Made by a program: the position numbers and the translations under genes. From Gracilibacillus ureilyticus (GTDB lineage Bacteria; Bacillota; Bacilli; Bacillales; Amphibacillaceae), in assembly GCF_900111195.1 (NCBI RefSeq), contig NZ_FOGL01000006.1:102510-166509 (forward strand): 64,000 nucleotides of DNA, given 5' to 3'. How positions within the stretch are numbered: position 1 is the first letter of the stretch; each line of letters opens with the position of its first letter. Under the pieces are notes generated by a model. It had not been told where the DNA came from. It saw nothing but the letters and a program-made list of their open reading frames with translations, and made no database searches. Below are positions 27,017 to 36,594 of the stretch, in pieces.

Positions 27017-27682
27017 ATGCAGGATTTTTTTGATGTAAAGCTAGCCCTGGAAAATTTACCTTTTATATTAAGCGGTTTGCCGATGACGATTGCTGTATCC
27101 TTCGCATCAATGGTATTAGGGCTTATTCTTGGGTTGTTTATTTCCCTTGCAAGAAGCTCTGACTTAATACTTTTAAGGTATCCGGCAAGAATTTATATTT
27201 CTTTTATGAGAGGTACACCAATTTTAGTATTTTTATTTATTTTATATTATGGTTTACCGATGATTGAAATTCGAATGTCAGCATATATGGCTGCAGTAAT
27301 AGGATTCGGTCTGAATAGTGCTGCTTATATTGCAGAAGTGATTCGTTCCTCACTCAATAGTGTCCCAAATGGTCAATGGGAATCTGCGAAGGCTCTAGGA
27401 TTTAACTATTGGCAGACATTGAGAAAGATAATCTTACCGCAAGGTGTAAGAATTGCAATGCCGCCACTAACCAATGTATTTTTAGACCTTGTTAAAGCTA
27501 CATCTCTTGCAGCTGTTATTACTGTTCCGGAGTTGTTTCAGAAGGCACAGATTGCGGGAGGAAGGGAATTTGACTCGCTAACAATGTATATTTTAGTAGC
27601 GCTAATTTACTGGCCGCTATGTATCATTATTGCATTTTTTCAGGAAAGAATGGAAAATCGATTCAGTCGGTATGTTAAGTGA
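27017..27682 (+). CDS. Amino-acid ABC transporter permease
   Basis: This 221-residue HEQRo/His-Glu-Gln-type permease has about five hydrophobic segments, the MRGTPILVFLFILYYGLP motif (about residue 62) and the EAA loop ESAKALGFNYWQTLRKIILPQG (about 121-142). It forms the channel for the lipoprotein encoded upstream, probably cystine or another polar amino acid. AAGGTG precedes the ATG. No ATP-binding gene lies downstream: the next gene is a convergent methyltransferase. Confidence 0.9.
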   Translation: MQDFFDVKLALENLPFILSGLPMTIAVSFASMVLGLILGLFISLARSSDLILLRYPARIYISFMRGTPILVFLFILYYGLPMIEIRMSAYMAAVIGFGLNSAAYIAEVIRSSLNSVPNGQWESAKALGFNYWQTLRKIILPQGVRIAMPPLTNVFLDLVKATSLAAVITVPELFQKAQIAGGREFDSLTMYILVALIYWPLCIIIAFFQERMENRFSRYVK

Positions 27683-27720
27683 AAAACACTCTAGCAACTG
27701 AACTTTCATTAATCATAAAA

Positions 27721-27748
27721 GAGGGTGGGACATACCAATTATGTCCCA
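27721..27748. repeat. Copy 1 of the GAGNGTGGGACATA hairpin repeat
   Basis: GAGGGTGGGACATA starts a 9-bp hairpin (TGGGACATA 27726-27734 with TATGTCCCA 27740-27748). Nearly the same 14 bases begin the intergenic element at 54182, there closed by a distant complementary arm. It could also serve as the first terminator after the permease. Confidence 0.55.
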
Positions 27749-27782
27749 TCTAAAAAAGAATATTAAATTGAATAAAACAGAT

Positions 27783-27819
27783 AAAAACTACTCAAGGGAT
27801 GATCCCCTGAGTAGTTTTT
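27783..27819. terminator. Bidirectional terminator
   Basis: AAAAACTACTCA (27783-27794) pairs perfectly with TGAGTAGTTTTT (27808-27819), and an inner GGGA/TCCC extends the stem. T runs flank it on both strands, so it serves both the permease gene (+) and the methyltransferase gene (-). Confidence 0.88.
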
Positions 27820-27903
27820 TGCCATGACTTTTCATCAGTACCGTACCCCAAAAAGCCTTCGCTCGAGATTTTCCGGTCGCCAAGGTGTTCAGCTCACCTC
27901 CGA

Positions 27904-28665
27904 TTATCTTGAAGTCTCCTTTATCCCTATTACACGGATTCTCTTATAATCTGCAATCCATTTACCATCTATATACATCTGCTCTTTTAAATTTGATTCA
28001 ATATTTACTAAAATTTGGTCTTTCTCCTTTTCACTCGTTTGGTTGAATAAATGGGAAGCGAACATTTCAATCCATTTTCGTAATCCATCTTCTCCTTCTA
28101 AAGGTGTTGGGCGATCAAAATGCTGTGCAAAAACAACCCTGAATCCGGCATTTTCCATTAATGAACTGTATTCACCTATAGTTGGGAAATACCATGGGAA
28201 AAGCTCCGAATCTTCACTGATGTTAAATTGTTTCTTCAATTGATCTGCAATCAAATGAATATTACCTTTACCACCAAACTCAGCAACAAACCTTCCATCA
28301 GGTTTCAATGCTGAATAAATATTGCTTATTGCCACTTCCGGCTGTTTTACCCAATGAAGTGTAGCGTTTGAAAAAACAGCATCAAAATCTCTATCAAAGT
28401 TCATTTGTAAAATGTCTGCCACTCTAAAATCAATGTGAGGGTATTTTGCATTTGCCTGGTCTATCATATTTTCTGATTGATCAATACCAATTACTTCTAC
28501 TCCCCTTTCTGTTAACTGGTTTGCCAAATCCCCTGTTCCACAACCAATATCAAGAATTTTTTCAGAGCTTTTTGGTGCTAAAATTTCGATAATATCACCG
28601 CCAAATTCTGAGACAAACGCATGCTGTTGATCATATAAATTTGCGTTCCATAAATCTTTTTTCAT
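27904..28665 (-). CDS. Class I SAM-dependent methyltransferase
   Basis: This 253-residue enzyme has the Rossmann-fold methyltransferase motifs: motif I ILDIGCGTGDLANQL (about residues 36-50), acidic loop VIGIDQSENMI, and FDAVFSNATLHWVKQPEVAI. The layout resembles trans-aconitate 2-methyltransferase-like and UbiE-like enzymes. I choose the ATG of MKKDLW because the ATG four codons upstream abuts the AAAGG site; this is not certain. The acceptor substrate cannot be inferred. It is divergent from the LysR gene. Confidence 0.85.
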   Translation of the reverse strand: MKKDLWNANLYDQQHAFVSEFGGDIIEILAPKSSEKILDIGCGTGDLANQLTERGVEVIGIDQSENMIDQANAKYPHIDFRVADILQMNFDRDFDAVFSNATLHWVKQPEVAISNIYSALKPDGRFVAEFGGKGNIHLIADQLKKQFNISEDSELFPWYFPTIGEYSSLMENAGFRVVFAQHFDRPTPLEGEDGLRKWIEMFASHLFNQTSEKEKDQILVNIESNLKEQMYIDGKWIADYKRIRVIGIKETSR

Positions 28666-28783
28666 AGAGCTACACATCCTTTTTAAGAAGTTAGTGTAAT
28701 TATATGGGAATATGTATATAATGAAAATTAATTAAAAATTCGATTTTTGATAACATACTGTTATTGATAAGGTGGAACTAATA

Positions 28784-29638
28784 ATGGATATGAAGTGGAT
28801 AAAAACTTTTGTTGTTGCAGCAAAATATGAAAATTTCAGAAAATCATCAGAAGAGTTATTTTTATCACAGCCTGCTGTTACTAAACATGTGAAGAGATTA
28901 GAGGAACATCTTCATAGTGATTTGTTTGACAGAACAGGAAAAATAGTCAAGTTAACAGCAGCTGGTAAACAATTTCTTCCATATGCTAAAGAGCTATTAG
29001 CAGCCTATGAAAAGGGGATAACAAACTTCGAATCATGGAAACAAGGGTATTCAAGGAAACTAATCATCGCTGCGGCACCGCAAATTGCATCATCTTTCCT
29101 CCCTGAACTATTGAGTAAATTTATGAATATCCATCCTGATATAGAAGTCCTCGTCAATGTGAAGAGTTCCTTCGAAATTGGTGAGGAAATCTATAGAGGA
29201 GATGCTGATATTGGGCTCTCCAGAATCGAACCCCTTCAAAATGAATTAATGATGCAAATTATCCAGAATGAGCCTGTTATATTAGTTGGACCTGCGAAGA
29301 GACAACTTACTGAAGCAGAAGCATTGAACAATTACAGACTAATTACACACAATCATCCAGAGTATTGGGATACTTTATTAATTGATATTAAAAGATATTT
29401 TCCTGGATTACAAACAATGGTAGTAAATCAAATGGAAGTAACAAAAAGATTCATTGAAAGTGGTTTGGGTGTCTCTTATTTACCTGTATCCATCGTTAGA
29501 AACGAAATGGAGCAGAATAAATTGCTTGAAATTAAATCGAAAATAATCACACCGCCGATTTCCAGGACATATATTTTGACAAAAATAGAGACAAGTGAAG
29601 CAAAGGAGTTTATCAGCTTCTTGAGAAAATCCATTTAA
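28784..29638 (+). CDS. LysR family transcriptional regulator
   Basis: This 284-residue regulator has an N-terminal winged helix-turn-helix (MKWIKTFVVAAKYENFRKSSEELFLSQPAVTKHVKRLEEHLHSDLFDRTGKIVKLTAAG) and a C-terminal periplasmic-binding-like effector domain. AAGGTGG lies eight bases before the chosen ATG. LysR regulators often control the divergent neighbour, here the methyltransferase gene, or the following gene at 29717; neither is proven. Confidence 0.9.
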   Translation: MDMKWIKTFVVAAKYENFRKSSEELFLSQPAVTKHVKRLEEHLHSDLFDRTGKIVKLTAAGKQFLPYAKELLAAYEKGITNFESWKQGYSRKLIIAAAPQIASSFLPELLSKFMNIHPDIEVLVNVKSSFEIGEEIYRGDADIGLSRIEPLQNELMMQIIQNEPVILVGPAKRQLTEAEALNNYRLITHNHPEYWDTLLIDIKRYFPGLQTMVVNQMEVTKRFIESGLGVSYLPVSIVRNEMEQNKLLEIKSKIITPPISRTYILTKIETSEAKEFISFLRKSI

Positions 29639-29716
29639 AATTAAAAAGTACAAAAGTGAAGGGATTAACGCTTTTTTAGAGAATAGTAAATATATCAAAT
29701 AAGTTGAGGTGATTAT

Positions 29717-30652
29717 ATGAAAATATCAAGGGAAACTTTTGAGAAAACAAGTAGATGGCTAAAACGGAATGCGAGGCCATTAGAGGTTGCGAGATGGAAT
29801 CATTTATTCAAAGGGAATAACAAGAACAAAGTGATCGAAATATTAGAAGCATATCAAAATGAGGATGGGGGATTTGGTCACGGGATAGAGCCTGACTTCT
29901 GGCTGCCTCAGTCTTCTCCTATGGCCTCCTGGTATGCAGGTCAAATTCTGGCAGAGAATGGAGCAGATAACGATGATGGAATAGTAGGAAGATTAATCGG
30001 CTATCTAATAAAAGAATACGATCCTGATAAAAGATTATGGTCATCTGTTCTTCCAGAAAATAATGTATATCCTCATGCTCCCTGGTGGCACTGGGAGGAA
30101 AAGGTTCAAGATAACTGGATGTTTAATCCTAGTGCTGAACTGGCTGCATTCATCTTGAATTGGTCCTCACAAGCAAGAAACCGCGAAATCGCAACAAAAG
30201 TAATCAATGAAGCTTTAAAACGGCTGATGGTGGCAGAGAAAATGGATTTCCATGAAATTAATAATTATCAACAATTATATTATAGTCTGAAAATGAAGGA
30301 AGACGAAATGGAAACCCAACTATCATTCACTATCGATCAAATTTATCATAAATTAAAAAACCTTATAGAGCAAAGTGCTGAGGTGGATGTAAATGCTTGG
30401 TCAACAGGCTATAAACCACTCCCATTAAATTTTGTTGTAAGTGCAGATGACCCTTTCTGTCAGATCTTTGGTGACTTGATTGAAGATAATTTGAATTTCT
30501 ATATAGAGCAATTAACAGAAGAAGGTATATGGAAAATTCCATGGAGCTGGGAACAATATCCTGACGCATTCCCTGTCGCAAGAAGGTATTGGGAAGGTAT
30601 TATAGTTGTGAACAGATACAAGGTTCTTCATGCCTTTAACCATGTAATTTAA
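29717..30652 (+). CDS. Uncharacterised protein with alpha/alpha-toroid-like features
   Basis: I cannot assign a function to this 311-residue cytoplasmic protein. It opens with helices rich in Trp/Arg (TSRWLKRNARPLEVARWNHLF) and contains AYQNEDGGFGHGIEPDFWLPQ at about residue 46, resembling the QxxDGGFG element of terpenoid-cyclase/prenyltransferase alpha-alpha barrels. An aromatic segment, YPHAPWWHWEEKVQDNWMFNPSAELAAFIL, follows. There is no signal peptide or membrane helix. GAGGTG precedes the ATG. It is downstream of the LysR gene on the same strand with a 78-base gap. Confidence 0.65.
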   Translation: MKISRETFEKTSRWLKRNARPLEVARWNHLFKGNNKNKVIEILEAYQNEDGGFGHGIEPDFWLPQSSPMASWYAGQILAENGADNDDGIVGRLIGYLIKEYDPDKRLWSSVLPENNVYPHAPWWHWEEKVQDNWMFNPSAELAAFILNWSSQARNREIATKVINEALKRLMVAEKMDFHEINNYQQLYYSLKMKEDEMETQLSFTIDQIYHKLKNLIEQSAEVDVNAWSTGYKPLPLNFVVSADDPFCQIFGDLIEDNLNFYIEQLTEEGIWKIPWSWEQYPDAFPVARRYWEGIIVVNRYKVLHAFNHVI

Positions 30653-30723
30653 TTTGGGAACAATGTATTGCCTAAGCTAAGTGTACTTTAAAATTGTGTA
30701 AATATTCAGATTATAATTTTTAA

Positions 30724-31947
<1,224 letters not shown>

Positions 31948-31982
31948 TCATAATAACAATACACCATTAAGGATGGTTTTCT

Positions 31983-33134
31983 ATGAAGATATTAGTGATC
32001 ACAGAGACATTCCTGCCATCAACCGATGGGGTTGTGACACGCTTAACCAACAGTATCCGTTATTTTTTAAAATCAGGTCATCAGGTGCAGATTATTGCAC
32101 CTGATCTTGGTGTATATGAGTTTGAAGGAGCAAAAGTCATTGGAGCAAAAGCAACAAGACTTTTTTTCTATCGGTCGAAAAAATTTGCCATGCCAACAAA
32201 GAAAATAAAAAAGATGATTCAGGAATATGATCCAGATATAATTCATGTGGTTAATCCCGCTTTGCTAGGAGCTTCTGGAATACATTATGCTAAAAAACTG
32301 GGTTACCCTTTGCTGGCATCTTACCATACTCAGGTACCTAAATATGCTGATTACTACCATTTGTCGATCTTTAAAGGGTTACTATGGTGGTATTTTCGTA
32401 AACTTCACAACATGGCAGACATTAATTTATGTACTTCGCAGGTGGTGCATCAGGAATTAATCGACCAGGGTTTTAAAAATGTCCATGTATGGAAACGAGG
32501 TGTTGACACCTCCATGTATCACCCTCGTAACTATAAAGAAGCTATGCGTAAAAGGCTTACAAATGGACAAACTAGTAAGAAACTGCTCCTGTATGTAGGA
32601 AGGTTAGCGCCGGAAAAAGAAATTGAAAAAATAAAACATGTACTTAAAGCATCTGATCAATTCGTTTTGGCAATCGTGGGGGATGGTCCGTACCGTGATG
32701 TGCTGGAAAGACACTTTCAAGGAACAAATACTGTGTTTACAGGATTTATTTACAAGGAAGAGTTAGCTAGCGCATACGCTTCTTCTGACGTTTTTGTTTT
32801 TCCATCAACAACAGAAACATTAGGATTGGTAATTACAGAAGCAATGGCATCAGGTTTACCAATTGTAGCGGCAAAGAGTGGACCAACTTGTGAGCAGATC
32901 GAGGATGGACAAACTGGTCTTTTGTATGATCAGCATGTGGAAGGTGATTTTACCAGAACCGTTCTCCAGTTTGAAGATGAAACGTTGAGAAAAAGACTTG
33001 CGAAGAGGGCACGGGAGGAAATAGCAGATATGGGGTGGGATACTCAATCTAAACAAATCCTTGATATATATCAAAATTTAACAGGCGGTAAACGGACAAG
33101 TTATGGAGAAATGGATAAAGGTAATGAGCAATAG
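31983..33134 (+). CDS. sqdX: GT4 glycosyltransferase, SqdX-like sulfoquinovosyltransferase
   Basis: This 383-residue GT-B glycosyltransferase follows sqdB by 35 bases. Its sequence parallels cyanobacterial SqdX: ITETFLPSTDGVVTRLTNSIRYFL at the N-terminus, IIHVVNPALLGASGIHYAKK, LASYHTQVPKYADYY, LCTSQVVHQEL, VWKRGVDTSMYHPR, and the nucleotide-sugar-binding E(x)7E region STTETLGLVITEAMASGLPIV. It should transfer sulfoquinovose from UDP-sulfoquinovose to diacylglycerol at the membrane, completing SQDG. Another sugar acceptor remains possible in a non-photosynthetic host. No other lipid gene lies adjacent. Confidence 0.88.
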   Translation: MKILVITETFLPSTDGVVTRLTNSIRYFLKSGHQVQIIAPDLGVYEFEGAKVIGAKATRLFFYRSKKFAMPTKKIKKMIQEYDPDIIHVVNPALLGASGIHYAKKLGYPLLASYHTQVPKYADYYHLSIFKGLLWWYFRKLHNMADINLCTSQVVHQELIDQGFKNVHVWKRGVDTSMYHPRNYKEAMRKRLTNGQTSKKLLLYVGRLAPEKEIEKIKHVLKASDQFVLAIVGDGPYRDVLERHFQGTNTVFTGFIYKEELASAYASSDVFVFPSTTETLGLVITEAMASGLPIVAAKSGPTCEQIEDGQTGLLYDQHVEGDFTRTVLQFEDETLRKRLAKRAREEIADMGWDTQSKQILDIYQNLTGGKRTSYGEMDKGNEQ

Positions 33135-33164
33135 TGAATAAACTGGCATCACTGGAGTGGCTTT

Positions 33165-33614
33165 ATGGATAGAGAGAAAAGAAAAAGTGGAGGTTTTCAG
33201 TTTTTACAATTTGGAATTATCGGGGTTGGGAATGCATTAATAGATATCGGAATGCTCAACCTTCTGCTAATACTTTTCTATACGGAAGATCGAATGCTGT
33301 TACTAGGATATAATACAATTTCTTATCTTTTAGCTGTTTCCAACAGTTACTTCTGGAATGCAAGTGTGACATTTAACCGAACTTCAAAAGGGAGCGGTTA
33401 TCAGAGGATCGGTTTTGTAGTTCAAGCGCTTATCAGTCTGGGGATAAGCAATATTGTGTTTATTGGACTGAACAGCTTCATGGAATGGTTAGGGGTACTC
33501 AACTGGTTGAGGTACAATATAGCGAAAGGTCTGGCGATGCTCCTGTCTTCACTTGCCAGTTTTTTTATGGTGAAATATTTTGTATTCAAGGATTATAAGA
33601 AAAAGAAATGTTAA
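33165..33614 (+). CDS. GtrA family membrane protein
   Basis: This 149-residue protein has four transmembrane segments (about residues 13-38, 46-60, 84-104 and 118-138) and the GtrA/PF04138 signature QFGIIGVGNALIDIGMLNLLL...SYLLAVSNSYFWNASVTFNR...SSLASFFMVKYFVFKDY. Family members are thought to move lipid-linked sugars across the membrane. The ATG follows GGAG and lies 30 bases after sqdX, suggesting a role in handling the sulfolipid or another glycolipid; that link is inference. Confidence 0.9.
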   Translation: MDREKRKSGGFQFLQFGIIGVGNALIDIGMLNLLLILFYTEDRMLLLGYNTISYLLAVSNSYFWNASVTFNRTSKGSGYQRIGFVVQALISLGISNIVFIGLNSFMEWLGVLNWLRYNIAKGLAMLLSSLASFFMVKYFVFKDYKKKKC

Positions 33615-33684
33615 GCACATTATCCCGCTAATTTCCTCCCGGTATGCTACACTAACATTAAATATACAGAAGGAGGTATAATGC

Positions 33685-34077
33685 GTGGACTTTTATCTTA
33701 AAGAGGGTGGCATAAGAACAAGGTTGCCATATGGAGAACTGGACATTTCAGGTAATGAAAACTGTGGATACAGACCATTTCAATTAATGGTAGCTTCAGT
33801 TGCAGGATGTAGTGCATCTGTTTTTCGCAAAGTTCTGGAAAAGAAAAGAATAGTGATAGAAGATTTACACATCAGTGCAGAAGTGACACGCAATCCGGAA
33901 GAGGCTAATCGAATAGAGTCTATTGAATTACATTATGCGGTGAAAGGCGCTCACTTAGATCGAGAAAAACTCGAAAAAACATTGGAAATTGCCAGGAAAA
34001 ATTGCTCGATGATCAGAACAATTGAAAATGCTGTAAAAATAACGGAAACCCTCGAAATAATTAAAATAAGTGACTAA
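33685..34077 (+). CDS. OsmC family protein
   Basis: This 130-residue protein has the OsmC/Ohr fold with GYRPFQLMVASVAGCSASVFRKVLEKKR (residues 30-57, containing one conserved Cys at 44) and CSMIRTIENAV with the second Cys at 112. Such proteins reduce organic hydroperoxides or bind thiols. The start is a GTG at 33685 with AGGAGG eight bases upstream. An ATG four bases earlier in another frame would encode only six codons (MRGLLS) across the same site. Confidence 0.88.
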   Translation: MDFYLKEGGIRTRLPYGELDISGNENCGYRPFQLMVASVAGCSASVFRKVLEKKRIVIEDLHISAEVTRNPEEANRIESIELHYAVKGAHLDREKLEKTLEIARKNCSMIRTIENAVKITETLEIIKISD

Positions 34078-34137
34078 AACTGACGAATAATTCTTCCTTT
34101 CTTCCTCAAACTAAGCAAAAAAGGAAGGAACGAAGTA

Positions 34138-34902
34138 ATGAAAAAAATTGGACTCTCTATTATATTGGTGTTTTTTTTAGGCATGAATTCGTTATCTGCA
34201 GAAAAGCTTGAGATACCTAATCATGTTGTTTCAATCGAAAAGGAAAATACTTCACAGCAAATGAAAGAAGAAGAGGCAATAGTTGAGCCGAGTAAATTCG
34301 TTAAAGAGCTGATTGACAATATTGATATTAAAATAGAAAATCCTGATTTAATCAAAATGCTGAATGAAACAGACATAAACCCTTCACCAATTGCCATAGG
34401 CTACCGCGGTAATGTCTACTTAGGTCATTGGCCTTTAAGGTATGACTCATCTGATTCAAAGGTGAACTGGGAATTTCAATTGATTAATACCAATGAAGCA
34501 AATAATTATAATGGTGAAAAAAATATTGCAATTAATTATGAACAGTTAGAAGAAAAACATATTAAAGGCGGACTTACATCAAAAGTTAGCCATCCAGAGC
34601 AAATAATGAAGATGATAATTAATTCAGTTGAGAAGAAGCATGCTTTTCCTTTAACTTTCCATGCGGTGTTTGGAAAAGGTACCAGACTGAGTCAAACGTA
34701 TGATGTTCCGCTAAATAAGGTTGGTGCATTAAAAGCTTACGCATCAGCATTGCAGGAAAGAGGACAGATTACATTTGGCGAAGTTTATATTGAACTAAAA
34801 GGCTCCAAGAGAAATCTTGTGATAAAAAATGTAACAAAACAAGATATCGGGGCATTTATTCCTGTAGAAAATCATGTAGCATTTTCATATAAGACATACT
34901 AA
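34138..34902 (+). CDS. yfkD: YfkD-like exported protein
   Basis: This 254-residue protein has a signal peptide (MKKIGLSIILVFFLGMNSLSA) and matches what I recall of the YfkD family (PF14167): IPNHVVSIEKENT, KIENPDLIKMLNETDINPSPIAIGYRGNVYLGHWPL and IKGGLTSKV. Its function is unknown. It lies in the yfj/yfk-like neighbourhood with the SE1561-type gene and pdaA downstream. AAGGAAGGAACGAAGTA precedes the ATG. Confidence 0.8.
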   Translation: MKKIGLSIILVFFLGMNSLSAEKLEIPNHVVSIEKENTSQQMKEEEAIVEPSKFVKELIDNIDIKIENPDLIKMLNETDINPSPIAIGYRGNVYLGHWPLRYDSSDSKVNWEFQLINTNEANNYNGEKNIAINYEQLEEKHIKGGLTSKVSHPEQIMKMIINSVEKKHAFPLTFHAVFGKGTRLSQTYDVPLNKVGALKAYASALQERGQITFGEVYIELKGSKRNLVIKNVTKQDIGAFIPVENHVAFSYKTY

Positions 34903-34931
34903 GACGCAATCCATTTGATTGTGTCTTTTTT
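34902..34931 (+). terminator. Terminator after yfkD
   Basis: AGACGCAATC (34902-34911) pairs with GATTGTGTCT (34917-34926, one G-T pair), followed by a run of six T residues. Confidence 0.85.
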
Positions 34932-35054
34932 GGATCTTCCGGATAAAGACCCTCTATTTGTGAAATAACAGAGGAGGGTGGACAATACAGGGAAAATACA
35001 TTAGTATTGTCAAGGGATTTGAAAAAAACATTAGAATAAAAAGGGGTAACAGCG

Positions 35055-35213
35055 ATGTCGGAAAATAATGAAAAAATACTTCAGCTAAGACAGCAGTTGG
35101 AACGTTTTATTGAGCAACTGGATCAATTGGATCCTGAGGAGACATCTGTGGAAGATGTCGATAACTTAATTCAGTTAGTTGAAAAGATTGAGCAGAACTT
35201 AGACAGAAAATAA
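35055..35213 (+). CDS. SE1561 family small protein
   Basis: A 52-residue acidic coiled-coil-like protein (MSENNEKILQLRQQLERF..., then DPEETSVEDVDNLIQLVEKIEQ) is encoded here. It resembles the SE1561 family (PRK/DUF small proteins of Bacillales) and sits where B. subtilis has yfjT beside pdaA. AAGGGG lies before the ATG. It starts 15 bases before the antiporter gene and is probably cotranscribed with it. Its function is unknown. Confidence 0.75.
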   Translation: MSENNEKILQLRQQLERFIEQLDQLDPEETSVEDVDNLIQLVEKIEQNLDRK

Positions 35214-35228
35214 GAGAGGGTAATTTGA

Positions 35229-36536
35229 ATGGAATGGATCGTAGCGGCATCTGTATTGACGATGCTCGTCCTTAGTTTACTTCGTGTCCATGTTATATTT
35301 GCTATTATTATTTCAGCAATTATTGCAGGTCTTATGGCTGGAATGAATATGCAGGACACTGTTGACATGCTTATTGAGGGAATGGGTGAACAAGCAAATA
35401 CTGCTTTAAGCTATATTTTATTAGGTGTTTTTGCTGTAATGATTAGCTATACCGGCATTACAACAATATTAGTTCGGGGATTGATACGTGTATTAACTGG
35501 CAAAAAAACAATGCTCGTCTTAGCGATTGCGGGTATTGCGTGTTTATCACAGAATTTAATACCAGTTCATATCGCTTTTATACCAATATTAATACCGCCA
35601 TTATTAAGTATTTTTGATCAAATGAAGCTAGATCGCCGGGCGGTTGCTACTGCATTAACTTTTGGTTTAAAAGCTCCGTATGTAATGATTCCGGTCGGGT
35701 TTGGGCTGATTTTTCATGAAACAATTCAAAAAGGCATGAGTACAAATGGAATAGAGCTATCTGTAAAGGAAATTGCCGGATCCTTGTTAATTCCTGGATC
35801 CGGAATGATTGTAGGATTGTTGATCGCTGTTTTTATATCTTACCGAAAAGACAGAGAACCGGCACAGTTGCTCCATACGACTTGGAATGATCAAAAAGAG
35901 CATGAAGATAAAGTGATTTTCACTCGCCAGCATGCTTTTACTATTATAGCCATTGTAATTGCGCTAGTAGTTCAAATTATAACAGGAAGTCTTGTAATTG
36001 GGGCACTGGCAGGAATAACGGGAATGGTGTTATTCTTTGCTGTTCCATTGAAGGAAGGTGATACCTTCGTTCAGAAAGGTATCGGCATGATGGGTACAAT
36101 AGCATTCGTAATGTTAGTTGCTTCAGGCTTTGCTGAGATTCTGAAAAACACGGGTGCTGTCGACGCCCTTGTATCAGCATCATCATCCATGCTTGGTGAA
36201 AATAAGGCAATCATTGCATTTATTTTATTACTTGTTGGATTACTAATTACATTGGGAATTGGTTCCTCATTCGGAACAATTCCAATCATAGCTGCATTGT
36301 ATGTTCCTATCTGTGCTGCAGCCGGCTTCTCTCCAATGGCAATTGCTACATTAATAGGTACAGCGGCTGCATTGGGAGATGCCGGTTCTCCAGCTTCTGA
36401 CAGTACTTTAGGCCCTACTTCCGGATTAAGTGCTGATGGGAAACATCACCACATATGGGATACTTGTGTACCAACATTTTTGCATTTTAATATTCCTTTG
36501 TTTATTTTTGGCTGGATTGCCAGCATTATTTTGTAA
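35229..36536 (+). CDS. Na+/H+ antiporter family protein (YuiF-like)
   Basis: This 435-residue polytopic protein has about 11-12 hydrophobic segments and the NhaC-type central core (Na_H_antiporter N-domain; SQNLIPVHIAFIPILIPPLL, KAPYVMIPVGFGLIFHETIQKG, GSSFGTIPIIAALYVPICAAAGFSPMAIATLIGTAAALGDAGSPASDSTLG). It is close to B. subtilis YuiF in layout. GAGAGGG precedes the ATG. It probably exchanges cations or organic acids against protons or sodium; the substrate cannot be proven from sequence. Confidence 0.85.
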   Translation: MEWIVAASVLTMLVLSLLRVHVIFAIIISAIIAGLMAGMNMQDTVDMLIEGMGEQANTALSYILLGVFAVMISYTGITTILVRGLIRVLTGKKTMLVLAIAGIACLSQNLIPVHIAFIPILIPPLLSIFDQMKLDRRAVATALTFGLKAPYVMIPVGFGLIFHETIQKGMSTNGIELSVKEIAGSLLIPGSGMIVGLLIAVFISYRKDREPAQLLHTTWNDQKEHEDKVIFTRQHAFTIIAIVIALVVQIITGSLVIGALAGITGMVLFFAVPLKEGDTFVQKGIGMMGTIAFVMLVASGFAEILKNTGAVDALVSASSSMLGENKAIIAFILLLVGLLITLGIGSSFGTIPIIAALYVPICAAAGFSPMAIATLIGTAAALGDAGSPASDSTLGPTSGLSADGKHHHIWDTCVPTFLHFNIPLFIFGWIASIIL

Positions 36537-36594
36537 AATATAAGCATAAGATCACCATATTTCATGGAAAATAGAAATAAAAAAGGTGATGTTA

